64,000 nt of DNA from contig JBCCCR010000021.1 in assembly GCA_039033415.1 (NCBI GenBank), positions 52,154-116,153 on the forward strand. Direction: 5' to 3'. Source of the DNA: Pseudomonadota bacterium (GTDB lineage Bacteria > Pseudomonadota > Gammaproteobacteria > Xanthomonadales > SZUA-38). The translations under genes and the position numbers were made by a program. Positions 8,108 through 16,718 of the stretch are shown here, one piece after another; the stretch's first letter is position 1, and each line of letters opens with the position of its first letter. Under the pieces are notes generated by a model that had not been told where the DNA came from, ran no database searches, and saw nothing but the letters and a program-made list of their open reading frames with translations.

Positions 8108-9753
8108 CTGCCTGGAAACAGTGGTACCGGGGCGATGAGGACGCGTACGAGGGGCGCTGTAAAAACAGCATCGAGGAAATCCTGGCCGAGGCTGAAGCGG
8201 ATCCAGGCGAGCGGCCGCTGATCACGACGCTGCTCCCCGGCGGAATAGCCGGGCAGGTGAGCGGCGTGGAATTTGCCCGTCAGAGCCGACGTTTTGGATC
8301 CTACCTGCGCAGTACCCTCGGATTGGCCTCGGGGGAAGTGATCGCTATCCAGGCACCTAACTGTCTTGGCTACGCGATTTGCGCTGTCGGTGCGCTGCGG
8401 GCCGGGCTGGTGGTGAGCAACATCAATCCACTCTACACGCCAACCGAAACTCGAACGCAGCTGAAGGACTGCGGCGCTGAGACCCTGGTGTTCTGTGACC
8501 TGTTTGCCAATCAGGTCATGGAGGCGTGCAAGGGCACTCCCGTAAAACGATGGATCGCGATCTCCGTGACGGAGGGATTCTCCTGGCCCAAGAGGACGCT
8601 CGTTCGGCTGATTCTGCGCGCCAAGCGTGAACTTCCGAAGCCGATTTCAGCCGCCGTAAGCCTGACCCACATTGTCCAGTCCGCTTCCGGTGAACTCCCC
8701 GAGGAACCCTCCGTGCTCGATACGGCCATGCTTTACCAGTACTCCGGAGGTACGACAGGTCGCTCCAAGGGCGTTGTGATCACCAGGGGCAACCTCTTCA
8801 GCAACCTGTCTCAAGGCACAAGCCTCTGTCCCGAAGTTGTGGCGAAGCGCGGACGCACATCGCTGCTGGTGATGCCGATGTATCACATGTTCGGTCTGTA
8901 CATGTGCCTTGCTACGATGATGACCGGAGGTCACCTCGTTCTGGTGCCCAATCCGCGCCCGCTGTCTATCCTGAAGGTGGCTTTTGACCGTTATAAGCCG
9001 GACGTATTTCCCGGGGTCAACACACTGTTTTTGAAGTTGATGGAAGAGCCCTGGTTTCAAGCTAATCCGCCGGCGCTGGAATTCACCCCAACCGGAGCGA
9101 CGGCGTTGGATCCGGAGGTTGGGGAAAGGTGGGAGCAGCTCACCGGGAGCTTTCCGGTTTGCAACTATGGTCTTACTGAAGCGACGACGCTGCTGACGTC
9201 CAATCCGGCAGATGGTCGACACCGCAAAGGCAGTGTCGGCATCCCGCTGCCTGGGACGACGGTGAGTATCCTCGACGTCGACGGCAGCGAAATGCCGACT
9301 GATCAGCCCGGCGAAATCGTTGCCCGAGGACCCCAGGTGGCTGCCGGCTACCTGAATCGACCGGACGCTGATTCGGATACCTTTGCGCTGCAGGGGCTGC
9401 GCACCGGCGACATCGGCTATCTGGACAAGGACGGATACCTTTATATTGTCGATCGCAAGAAGGACGTGATTTTGGTCAGCGGATTCAACGTCTATCCGAT
9501 CGAAGTGGAGACGGCCTTGAACGAACATCCTGGGGTTCTCGAGTCGGGAGTGGTCGGTCACCCCTCACGAGACAGCGGGGAGAAAGTTGTGGCCTATGTG
9601 GTCCTGCGGACGTCGGCAGTCGCTTTCGACGAGTTGGACGCCTGGTGCCGCGAGCGACTCGCCGCTTACAAATGCCCAAAAGAATTTCATCGGTTGGACG
9701 AGCTGCCCAAAACGCCCATCGGGAAAGTCCAGCGGCGGGCCCTTCGCTCGTGA
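8104..9753 (+). CDS. Long-chain-type acyl-CoA ligase (FadD-like)
   Basis: 549 residues, the size of bacterial FadD proteins. The P-loop reads YSGGTTGRSKGVVITR (about 217-232), the A5 motif YGLTEATTLLTSNP resembles FadD rather than acetyl-CoA synthetase, and KDVILVSGFNVYPIEVE is the hinge region. The catalytic Lys lies in PKTPIGKVQRRALRS at the extreme C-terminus. It should activate a medium- or long-chain, or a bulky hydrophobic, acid. Coupled by ATGA to the preceding ligase and by GTGA to the VOC gene. Confidence 0.86.
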   Translation: MTAWKQWYRGDEDAYEGRCKNSIEEILAEAEADPGERPLITTLLPGGIAGQVSGVEFARQSRRFGSYLRSTLGLASGEVIAIQAPNCLGYAICAVGALRAGLVVSNINPLYTPTETRTQLKDCGAETLVFCDLFANQVMEACKGTPVKRWIAISVTEGFSWPKRTLVRLILRAKRELPKPISAAVSLTHIVQSASGELPEEPSVLDTAMLYQYSGGTTGRSKGVVITRGNLFSNLSQGTSLCPEVVAKRGRTSLLVMPMYHMFGLYMCLATMMTGGHLVLVPNPRPLSILKVAFDRYKPDVFPGVNTLFLKLMEEPWFQANPPALEFTPTGATALDPEVGERWEQLTGSFPVCNYGLTEATTLLTSNPADGRHRKGSVGIPLPGTTVSILDVDGSEMPTDQPGEIVARGPQVAAGYLNRPDADSDTFALQGLRTGDIGYLDKDGYLYIVDRKKDVILVSGFNVYPIEVETALNEHPGVLESGVVGHPSRDSGEKVVAYVVLRTSAVAFDELDAWCRERLAAYKCPKEFHRLDELPKTPIGKVQRRALRS

Positions 9754-10388
9754 AGCTCGACCATATCATCCTGGCATGCCCCGACCTTGAAGCGGGGTGC
9801 GAAGAGGTAAAGCGCCGCCTCGGCATCGAGCTGGTGACTGGGGGGCGACACGAGAACATGGGCACCCACAACGCGCTGGCCGGCTTGAATCAGGGCGCTT
9901 ATCTTGAGCTTCTGGCACCAGACGCGAAAGGAGTCAGCACTGGGCTGGCTCAAAAGCTGCGCACGCTGGGGGGCGTGACGCTGTATCACTGGGCTGTCTC
10001 ACACCCTCAATCGGCGCCGCTTTCCAGGGTCGATGGCATTCTGCCGGAAAGCTGGGTCCCGGGTCGCCGGAGGCTGTCCGACGGGTCTGAGCTGACGTGG
10101 CATCTGATGTTTCCCCAGTCTGACCTAGGCGCTCTGGTACCGTTCTTTATCGACTGGGGGGACACCCCATCACCCGGAAAACAACTGGAGGCATCGGGGC
10201 GACTCGCGGCAATCAGGCTCAGGACCCCTCGTGCCAATGTGCTGGCAGCTTGGCTGAAGCCGCTGCCTCAAGTACAAATCGAGGAAGCCGCTCAGGGCTC
10301 GTGGAGCATCGAGTTGATCAGTGGTGCGGAACGCTGGTCATTAAGCAGTGTCTCAGACCACCTCGAGGGTATTCAGTCATGGCACTAG
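9750..10388 (+). CDS. VOC superfamily protein (glyoxalase-like domain)
   Basis: 212 residues from the GTG at 9750, which overlaps the ligase stop as GTGA; an ATG-initiated extension into the ligase gene is rejected. The N-terminus KLDHIILACPDLEAG and GTHNALAGLNQGAYLELLAP are typical of the glyoxalase-like (Glyoxalase_3) domain, with the His and Glu positions of a VOC metal site. Members are isomerases, dioxygenases or lyases, and many are uncharacterised. It ends the catabolic unit. No specific reaction can be assigned. Confidence 0.75.
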   Translation: MKLDHIILACPDLEAGCEEVKRRLGIELVTGGRHENMGTHNALAGLNQGAYLELLAPDAKGVSTGLAQKLRTLGGVTLYHWAVSHPQSAPLSRVDGILPESWVPGRRRLSDGSELTWHLMFPQSDLGALVPFFIDWGDTPSPGKQLEASGRLAAIRLRTPRANVLAAWLKPLPQVQIEEAAQGSWSIELISGAERWSLSSVSDHLEGIQSWH

Positions 10389-10430
10389 CGCTGCAGGTTT
10401 GACAGGCTTTCACTACCAGGATCGGGCCAG

Positions 10431-12302
10431 CTACAGTTCTGTCATCTTGGATCGAAGTTTCGAATCCGCGTTTTGCAGCTCGCCCGGGAAAACTGGCGCA
10501 AGCATTTCCGGTGCGTGAACGTGATAACCCTGAGCAAAGTCGGCGCCCAGTTGTGTGATGGCGTCGAGGATGGAAGCCGATTCGACGTATTCGGCGACGG
10601 TTCGAATACCCATCGTGTGGGCAATGTCGATAATGGACTTCACAAACACGCGGTCAGTTTCATCTTGCACGATATCTCGCACGAACATCCCGTCAATCTT
10701 CAGATAATCCACCGGCAGGTGTTTTAGGTGCCCAAACGAGGACAAACCGCTGCCAAAATCGTCCAGTGCAAACTCGCTCCCCAGCGCCTTGAGCGCCGTC
10801 ATCAGTTCGCGTGCGGCGCCAATGCTGCGAATGACGGCCGTCTCGGTAATCTCGAAATTCACCATGCCTGGCGGGAGCGGGGATTCCTCCATCATATGCA
10901 GCAAAGTCCGGCAGAATTTTCGATCTCCGATGCTCGCACCCGACAGATTGACCCAGTATCGACGATGCTCAGCACCTACCGTTCTATAGATATAAAGCGA
11001 TCGCAGCAGATTGCGCACCACCCACTCATCAAGTTTGCTGCTTAAACCATAGCGTTCCGCCGCCGGGAGGAAAGCCCCCGGCAAGACCAGGTCCCGCTCG
11101 TTGGTGTTGCGAAGCCTTAATAAGACTTCAATTCTCTCAGGCTCTTTGCTGCGCGGCTGAAGCGGGATGATGCGCTGCCCAAAAAGCGCAAACTGATTTT
11201 GATCCATGGCGTCGCCGAGACGCGCAACCCAGCGCATTTCCCCACGTTTGGCCTCGACCCGATCGCTTGCCCCCTTCACCAGGTGTACCTGATTGCGTCC
11301 CGCCTCCTTGGCGGCATAGCAAGCCGCGTCAGCTAGCTGCTGCAATTCTTCGGGATCCTTGCCGTGTTCCCCGACCGGAACCAGGCCAATGCTCACGCCG
11401 ACGCGGAACGTGTCCGAGTTCCAGTGAAACGCATACTCTGAGATTCGAGTACAGATCGATTCAGCGATTGAAGCCGCGCGTTTCTCTGGGCATTGGTCCA
11501 GGAGAATCGCAAACTCGTCTCCCCCTAAACGGGCTACCAGATCACCTTTTCGGACGGACTGACGCAGGAGTTCGGCGACGCAGCGAAGAAGCTCATCACC
11601 CGCAGCATGGCCGCTGGTGTCATTGACGACTTTGAACTGATCCAAGTCCATGAACATCAGGAACGCGGACTTGTTTTGTGTTTCGTCGCACAGCTTCCGA
11701 AGGCTAGCTTGAAACGCCCGTCGATTGTGCAAGCCGGTGAGCTCGTCGAAATTTGCGTGATACTTCAGCTTGTCGGTCAGCACAGACGCCTCAGTGACAT
11801 CCTGAATCTGAATAACGGCGAAGCGAAATTCGCCTTGGTCATTGCGCACCACTGACGCCGTCATCAGCGTTCTCACGGGGTCACCGGCACCGTTGACGCA
11901 GTCAAAGTTTGTATGCTCAGGCGCAGATGCAGCGTCGACCAGCTGCCGCAGGAAAGCCCCGAATAGCTCATGGTCGGGTTTGGCCACGAATTCCTGGAGA
12001 TTCTGCCCAGCGGGGGCCGCTTCGTTCAGAAACATCCGAGAGAAGACAGGGTTAGTACGAAAGATCTCCCCGCAACTTCGTATGAAGGCGACGCCAATTG
12101 GCGTATTTTCAATCGCCTGGTTCGCCATGGCCCCCAGGTCAGCACACCTGAGCAACGCCTGCTGCTTCTGTTGAAGGGCCTTCGCCAGAGACTCCTCCAG
12201 CGCTTTTCTTTGGTCGCTCAGCTCACGAACTTTGAGTTGGTAGCGACGCACTAAGCGCCATCCAATAAAAAGCGCGACCGCGAGCGTTGCGCAACCTAAC
12301 AT
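10431..12302 (-). CDS. PAS-GGDEF-EAL cyclic-di-GMP enzyme
   Basis: 623 residues. One membrane helix at the start (LGCATLAVALFIGW) is followed by a basic stretch and coiled region (about 20-60), a PAS domain (about 65-175), a GGDEF domain with the intact signature RLGGDEFAILLD (about 265), and an EAL domain. EAL catalytic residues are present: EVLLR (variant of EAL), NFEIT, DDFGSG and LKIDG, so both cyclase and phosphodiesterase activity are possible. The start is the first ATG after an in-frame stop at 12372-12374. A membrane protein normally has a sensor ahead of the helix; here a different frame upstream (12296-12592) reads like protein, so the N-terminus may be lost to a frameshift. The gene is convergent with the VOC gene. 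Confidence 0.86.
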   Translation of the reverse strand: MLGCATLAVALFIGWRLVRRYQLKVRELSDQRKALEESLAKALQQKQQALLRCADLGAMANQAIENTPIGVAFIRSCGEIFRTNPVFSRMFLNEAAPAGQNLQEFVAKPDHELFGAFLRQLVDAASAPEHTNFDCVNGAGDPVRTLMTASVVRNDQGEFRFAVIQIQDVTEASVLTDKLKYHANFDELTGLHNRRAFQASLRKLCDETQNKSAFLMFMDLDQFKVVNDTSGHAAGDELLRCVAELLRQSVRKGDLVARLGGDEFAILLDQCPEKRAASIAESICTRISEYAFHWNSDTFRVGVSIGLVPVGEHGKDPEELQQLADAACYAAKEAGRNQVHLVKGASDRVEAKRGEMRWVARLGDAMDQNQFALFGQRIIPLQPRSKEPERIEVLLRLRNTNERDLVLPGAFLPAAERYGLSSKLDEWVVRNLLRSLYIYRTVGAEHRRYWVNLSGASIGDRKFCRTLLHMMEESPLPPGMVNFEITETAVIRSIGAARELMTALKALGSEFALDDFGSGLSSFGHLKHLPVDYLKIDGMFVRDIVQDETDRVFVKSIIDIAHTMGIRTVAEYVESASILDAITQLGADFAQGYHVHAPEMLAPVFPGELQNADSKLRSKMTEL

Positions 12303-12592
12303 GGGCGGGAACGTTGTAGAAATGTTATCGGCAGCGCCCGCCGGGCTGGACCAATGTATGCCCCAACAGCGCTAAAGTCCATATCCATCGTATGCCGATG
12401 CTGAACTCGATTGCTCGTGTGGCGATACTCGTCATCGATTGCCCACATCCCGCTTCCATCGACGAAGTTCGGCTGCTGGCAAAGAACCTTTAGGAAGCTG
12501 AAACGATTTGAAGATCGATCGGAACTTGTTGAGGGTTCATGTTCCGCCGCGGGCGAGTTAGGGTCCACAACTCGCTCGCCAAAGGGCGCCAT
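12296..12592 (-). pseudogene. Possible frameshifted sensor part of the GGDEF-EAL gene
   Basis: An open frame of about 98 residues directly upstream of, and in a different frame from, the GGDEF-EAL gene. Its text (for example GMWAIDDEYRHTSNRVQHR and TMDMDFSAVGAYIGP) looks more like real protein than a shadow, and it ends inside the start of the downstream gene. Joining the frames near 12345-12355 would give a domain ahead of the membrane helix. I do not recognise the domain, it has no signal sequence, and the reading may be chance. Confidence is low. Confidence 0.25.
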
Positions 12593-12621
12593 AGGTAGGA
12601 CTTTACCTGGTCGAAAATCCC

Positions 12622-12649
12622 AGAATAGGGTGTGCCAATTTTGTGTCAA
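12622..12649 (-). promoter_or_regulatory. Sigma-70-like promoter for the GGDEF-EAL gene
   Basis: On the minus strand a perfect -35 TTGACA (12649-12644) is followed after 16 bases by TATTCT (12627-12622). It points at the GGDEF-EAL gene about 320 bases away. The -35 falls in repeat copy A; copy B keeps TTGACA but not the -10. Confidence 0.4.
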
Positions 12650-12868
12650 ACAAGCTGTTTTTCTGTGTCGTTTGGCGTCGTGTTTCAGTGAGCGGCCGCC
12701 GCTAAACGATTGTTTTTAAAATATTTTTCTGACGAAAATCCGGGTTACAAATCAGTTGCTCTACCAACTGAGCTATGCCGGCGTGGGGGAAATGATAATG
12801 GACCTTCACGGCTTGTCCAGTTGCTGGCGAGCGTTTTCTGTTCGGGTGGACATTTAGAGAGTGTGAGG
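12635..12868. repeat. Diverged long direct repeat, copy A
   Basis: About 234 bp that align along their whole length, in the same orientation, with 45431-45660. Shared blocks include CCAATTTTGTGTCAA, GCCGCTAAACGAT, GAGCTATGCCGGCGTG, GAAATGA and GTTTTCTGT, with mismatches and small gaps between them; I estimate roughly three quarters identity by eye. Each copy contains the 5' half of a tRNA-like sequence. The copy lies immediately before the first Fur box of the iron region. Confidence 0.75.
12744..12782 (-). pseudogene. 5' half of a tRNA-Thr(UGU)-like gene
   Basis: Read on the minus strand from 12782, the sequence gives a clean acceptor 5' strand GCCGGCA, D stem GCTC/GAGC with loop AGTTGGTA, anticodon 5' stem ACTGA and loop TTTGTAA (anticodon TGT). 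It then departs from tRNA: the expected TCAGT strand, T arm and acceptor 3' strand are absent. It cannot fold as a tRNA, so it is a remnant that breaks exactly at the anticodon loop. Confidence 0.7.
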
Positions 12869-12908
12869 TGATCGCTGCGGACGGAGCTGCTAACAAAAAT
12901 ATAAATAC

Positions 12909-12927
12909 AAATGATTCGCAATTATTG
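12909..12927. promoter_or_regulatory. Fur box before first TonB receptor
   Basis: AAATGATTCGCAATTATTG is an A/T-rich imperfect palindrome of the Fur type (ATGATT / AATTAT arms), 38 bases ahead of the receptor start. Iron-dependent repression of the receptor is inferred. Confidence 0.6.
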
Positions 12928-12965
12928 ATACTCTTCGACGCCGATATCCGTTGGAGTTGTTCGCA

Positions 12966-15296
12966 ATGTTCAAAGAAGTTGCCATGGTTGCAGAGTCGTC
13001 GATCTCAGCAGGCGCTAGTGGGGTAACAGTCGATCCTAGGATCTTACTGCTTGCCACTGCTGCTGCCTTGGCGCTTACGCCTCCAATCTCAACTGCACAG
13101 GTTGAAGAGGACGCTGACTCGGACGACTCAATCGAGGAGGTGGTCGTCCGGGGAGAAAAGGAGTCTTCTTATCGAGTGGAAGACACCAGCACCGCGGGGC
13201 TATTCGACATGGCGCTTAGCGATACGCCGTTCAACGTGGGCGTCATCACCGAGGAATTTATTGAAGATCGCCAGATTTTCACGCTCCGCGATGCGGTGCT
13301 CTCCAATGCAAGCGTCACTCGAACGCATTCCCACAGCAGCACGTCAAGCCAGTTCAACATCCGTGGATTCGGCCTGAACGCCGACCGGTTGGGTTATCTG
13401 ATCAACGGCGTGCCGGTGGCGGCCAATGATGCGCCGCCGGCTCACATATCGGCTCTGGAGCGAATTGAAGTGCTCAAGGGCGCGTCGACGTTGTACTACG
13501 GGGCCGGTGAACCAGCGGGCATCATTAACTACGTCTACAAAAAGCCCCTTGATGAAGCGCGATACTCAATTTCGACGACCATTGGCGAATACAGCGATTA
13601 CCGGGCAGAGCTCGACGCCACCGGCCCGCTGGGTTCCGACCAGTTGCTCTATCGCTTCACCCTGGGTTGGCGGGATTCGGAAGGGCCTGTCGATTTTGAT
13701 TACGCTCGAGATTTTGCGCCCACCATCCAGCTGCAGTGGCAGCCGTCTGAGAAAACGACGCTTCGCTTCATCGGTGAGTACGTGGAGCACGAAAGCAATC
13801 CCCTGTCCCAGGACGCGATTTTCCTGAACGGCTCCTACATTGATGCGCCTGAAAACACTTACTACGGCTTTTCAACGGATTACGAAGAGCAGGAGAGCCT
13901 CGGGGTGCAGCTTCACCTCGATCATGTTTTCAGCGATACGCTCAAGCTAAGAGCGCAACTGGGCTGGAAAGATGGCGGTCGGGACGCCGGCAACTCCGGC
14001 TACATGGTGCCGCTGCCTTTTGTCATCCCCGGGATCAACGATCCTGCCAACGGCATTCTCGCGCGTTCGGCCTTTGATCAACGACGTGAGGCGGAGTCAC
14101 AATACTTCGCAGCGCACCTTGCATGGGACACCGAGTTTGCCGGGCTCAACCACGACATTGTCGTCGGCTTGAACTACTCCGAAAATGAGATCACCAACAT
14201 CGGTTACTTCAACAGCCTGATCGGCGTGCTTCCCGCACTGCTTGGCGGTGATTTCAGCGTCCTGGCCACGCTACCGCCCAGCGCAAACGTGTTTGACCCG
14301 GTGACTGTTTCGTACAACCACCTCACGAACTTCGGCGACTCGCCGCCTTTCTACCGGGACATTTGGCAATACGACAACCTTGGACTGAATTTCCAGGATG
14401 CGATCGAAATCCCCGACTGGAACCTGCAGCTGCTCCTGGGCTTGCGTTATACCACCTCAGGTGCTGAGACAATCCTGTCTTTGGAGGAAGACGGCAGCCC
14501 AGGGCCGGGGTTTGGCCCCGACACAGACGAAAGTGCGCTGATTCCTCGGGTTGGCGCCGTTTACGACTTCAGCGATACGCAGAGTGTTTACGTGAGCTAT
14601 GGCGAGACCTTCCAACCGCCATTTACCAACAGCCTGGACAGAAACGGCAACCCGATTACGGAGCCGGAAGTTGGCGTCCAATATGAGCTTGGCTGGCGGG
14701 GATCGTTTTTCAATGACAGCCTCGCAACCACCCTGGCGGTCTATGACCTGACAAAAGAAAACATCATCGTGGCAACGGGTGTGCCCAACGTGTCTGACGT
14801 GGCCGGCGAGCAGCGCAGCCAGGGTATCGAACTGGACCTGACCGGCCGAGTAAACGACTACTGGGACCTGTACTTCAGCTACGCCTACACCAGCACCGAA
14901 GTTGTGGACGCAGGTAGCTCAAGCCAGACCGAAGGCGATCGGTTTCCCGGCGTCCCGCGGCACAAAGCCGTGCTGTGGAATAACTTCTCGCTCGACTGGA
15001 CAGGCATCACTGGCCTGACCTTCGGCTACGGCGTCGACTACATGAGCGAAGCTCTGGCGGGAGCTCTGGTAGATCCTATCGCGCTCACCTTTGGTAACGT
15101 CGTAACGCCGGCGCAGGGCGTGGTCCATAACGCCAACATCGGCTACGTCACCGATACCGATTTCGGGAATCTCAATCTCAACCTTGGGTTCACCAACGTG
15201 ACCGATCGCGACTACGTCCTGAACACCTCGAATACACTTTTTGCGCGACGTGGTCAGCCCCGGACCGTATTGCTGACGGCAACCATGACGTTTTGA
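12966..15296 (+). CDS. TonB-dependent siderophore receptor, FhuA/FoxA-like
   Basis: 776 residues from the ATG at 12966, which has GGAG at the right spacing; a TTG at 12951 is the other option. The N-terminus is unusually long before the hydrophobic signal segment (about residues 25-45). The TonB-box region EEVVVRGE is followed by the plug (about 60-175, with FNIRGFG and ERIEVLKGASTLYYGAG) and a barrel ending in the terminal Phe needed for outer-membrane insertion. The plug text is of the ferrichrome/ferrioxamine class, so a hydroxamate-type siderophore is a fair guess. A Fur box precedes it and fur follows it. Confidence 0.85.
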   Translation: MFKEVAMVAESSISAGASGVTVDPRILLLATAAALALTPPISTAQVEEDADSDDSIEEVVVRGEKESSYRVEDTSTAGLFDMALSDTPFNVGVITEEFIEDRQIFTLRDAVLSNASVTRTHSHSSTSSQFNIRGFGLNADRLGYLINGVPVAANDAPPAHISALERIEVLKGASTLYYGAGEPAGIINYVYKKPLDEARYSISTTIGEYSDYRAELDATGPLGSDQLLYRFTLGWRDSEGPVDFDYARDFAPTIQLQWQPSEKTTLRFIGEYVEHESNPLSQDAIFLNGSYIDAPENTYYGFSTDYEEQESLGVQLHLDHVFSDTLKLRAQLGWKDGGRDAGNSGYMVPLPFVIPGINDPANGILARSAFDQRREAESQYFAAHLAWDTEFAGLNHDIVVGLNYSENEITNIGYFNSLIGVLPALLGGDFSVLATLPPSANVFDPVTVSYNHLTNFGDSPPFYRDIWQYDNLGLNFQDAIEIPDWNLQLLLGLRYTTSGAETILSLEEDGSPGPGFGPDTDESALIPRVGAVYDFSDTQSVYVSYGETFQPPFTNSLDRNGNPITEPEVGVQYELGWRGSFFNDSLATTLAVYDLTKENIIVATGVPNVSDVAGEQRSQGIELDLTGRVNDYWDLYFSYAYTSTEVVDAGSSSQTEGDRFPGVPRHKAVLWNNFSLDWTGITGLTFGYGVDYMSEALAGALVDPIALTFGNVVTPAQGVVHNANIGYVTDTDFGNLNLNLGFTNVTDRDYVLNTSNTLFARRGQPRTVLLTATMTF

Positions 15297-15440
15297 ACGT
15301 TTCAACTGGGTTGATCCGCCCGGCCCACTAGCGCGGGGTAGAACTAACGCACGCGTTATGGTTCTATGCGAGCCGACGTGCCGCGTATTTTTCTGCTTTT
15401 TGTGGCGCGTTTGCCCAAGTGAAGCGGAAAAGGATAATCC

Positions 15441-15845
15441 ATGCCCGATCGAAACGAACTTCGCAAAGCCGGCCTAAAGGTCACTCTGCCACGAGTAAAG
15501 ATCCTCGAGATACTGGATTCGAGTGAAAACCACCACCTCAGTGCCGAGGATGTTTACCGCCGGCTGTTGGAGGAAGGGGAGGACATCGGCCTGGCAACTG
15601 TCTACCGGGTGCTCAACCAGTTTGAGGCGGCGGGTTTGGTGGTCAAACACGACTTTGAGGGCGATAAGTCCGTTTTTGAGCTCGATACGGGTACGCACCA
15701 CGATCACATGGTCGACATCGACTCAGGCGAGGTGACCGAGTTTTTCTCCGAGGCTTTGGAGCGGCTACAGCACGAGCTGTGCGAAGCGCGGGGTTATGAG
15801 TTGGCAGACCACACCATGGTGCTCTACGTACGCAAGAAAGACTAA
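15441..15845 (+). CDS. fur: Ferric uptake regulator Fur
   Basis: 134 residues with the standard Fur layout. A winged helix (about 5-80, signature GLATVYRVLNQFEAAGLV) is followed by a dimerisation and metal domain with THHDHM (about 86-91) and DHTMVLYV near the C-terminus. Metal ligands of the regulatory site (HxHM, later Glu, His) are visible. The two cysteines of the structural zinc motif are absent: the segment reads MVDIDSGEV instead of the usual CxxC, as also seen in part in pseudomonad Fur. It has a good ribosome site (AAGGA). With Fe(II) it should repress the Fur-boxed units listed here. Confidence 0.93.
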   Translation: MPDRNELRKAGLKVTLPRVKILEILDSSENHHLSAEDVYRRLLEEGEDIGLATVYRVLNQFEAAGLVVKHDFEGDKSVFELDTGTHHDHMVDIDSGEVTEFFSEALERLQHELCEARGYELADHTMVLYVRKKD

Positions 15846-15952
15846 AACCGATCCCAATCACGCGCTCGCGACAGGTCAACACACAAACGGTCGACAACAA
15901 GCTGCCGAGCCGCGTTATGGTGCCGCCCCGCCGCGACGGGCGCACCAGTTTG

Positions 15953-16519
15953 CTACGCGCCTTCAGCTCTGCCTTCGTTGCAATCAATTGCGGTGTCGTC
16001 GCCAAAGTTTGAACGAACAGCTCCTGGCGTATCCGATTTCCAATAAAACCCTTCGAGGGCGGTAAGCGCTTTGCTCCGTGCCATGATGGCGAGTTCTCGC
16101 GCTTTGGCCTCACCGTAAATTTTGACGGCATAAGTCGCTCGACCATGTTTGCCGGGAACGGTGGGCCAGTTGGCTTCCCAGTAGCTGTTTTCTCCATATG
16201 AGCCGTCCGCGCGACGATGGCGTTTGGTATAGCGACAAACGCCGGTAATACCAGATTGATTGTTGGCCCGGACAATTTGCGCAAGTTTGTAGCGCGACAT
16301 CGGTGCAACCGTCTCGGCGATATGGTCGCGCCACTCTTTTGCTAGCTCAAGCGCCGTGTCCCGCCCCCCACATTTTTTGTCGTGGAAAGTCTTTACGTAC
16401 TGTGTTCCATCTCGTCTGAGGCTGACCCGCCAGCCATAGCAGCGGCTTTTCTGGTCATCGATGCGGCTCAGGCCGTACCAACCATACTCGCCCAGTTCTG
16501 CGTTCGCGTCGTGCGTCAT
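15953..16519 (-). CDS. AP2/ERF-like DNA-binding domain protein
   Basis: 188 residues containing two AP2-like segments. One is at about 25-66 (YGWRVSLRRDGTQYVKTF, then a Trp-bearing helix). The clearer one is at about 88-155, with SGITGVCRY, YWEANWPT, TYAVKIYGEAKARELAI and MARSKAL, the typical three strands and helix. Bacterial AP2 domains are usually found in homing endonucleases, integrases or small DNA-binding proteins; no nuclease domain is visible here. It is divergent from a TonB receptor with two Fur boxes between them and convergent with fur, so it may be an iron-controlled regulator. The function is inferred only from the domain. Confidence 0.7.
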   Translation of the reverse strand: MTHDANAELGEYGWYGLSRIDDQKSRCYGWRVSLRRDGTQYVKTFHDKKCGGRDTALELAKEWRDHIAETVAPMSRYKLAQIVRANNQSGITGVCRYTKRHRRADGSYGENSYWEANWPTVPGKHGRATYAVKIYGEAKARELAIMARSKALTALEGFYWKSDTPGAVRSNFGDDTAIDCNEGRAEGA

Positions 16520-16575
16520 TTATTTACTCCGGATTTCGAGATTTGTTGCTAATGGGAGTTATTATAATACGCAAA

Positions 16576-16590
16576 TAAGAATGATTACTA
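16576..16590. promoter_or_regulatory. Fur box in the AP2/TonB receptor divergent region, site 1
   Basis: TAAGAATGATTACTA fits the 7-1-7 Fur pattern (arms TAAGAAT and ATTACTA). It lies 57 bases upstream of the AP2 gene start and 129 bases upstream of the receptor start, so it could serve both. Confidence 0.68.
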
Positions 16591-16631
16591 TTCAACTTTA
16601 AGGCGGACTTCTCTTGAAGTTTTTCTCTAAT

Positions 16632-16650
16632 GATAATCGTTTGTATTATC
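16632..16650. promoter_or_regulatory. Fur box in the AP2/TonB receptor divergent region, site 2
   Basis: GATAATCGTTTGTATTATC has the two outer hexamers of the classical 19-bp Fur box (GATAAT and ATTATC). It lies 68 bases before the receptor ATG. Two boxes in one gap suggest tight iron control. Confidence 0.68.
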
Positions 16651-16718
16651 GTTACGCACGGTTTTCGCCTGCTGACACCGCGACTTTCCCGCCCCAATCG
16701 TGTTTAAGGATTCCAACG

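Noticed and set aside
12744..12782. Intact tRNA-Thr gene
   Set aside because: The 3' anticodon strand, T arm and acceptor 3' strand are missing, so no cloverleaf forms.
12702..12896. Minus-strand small open frame containing GIAQLVEQLICNP
   Set aside because: This text is the well-known spurious translation through a tRNA 5' half; the DNA is a tRNA remnant inside repeat A.
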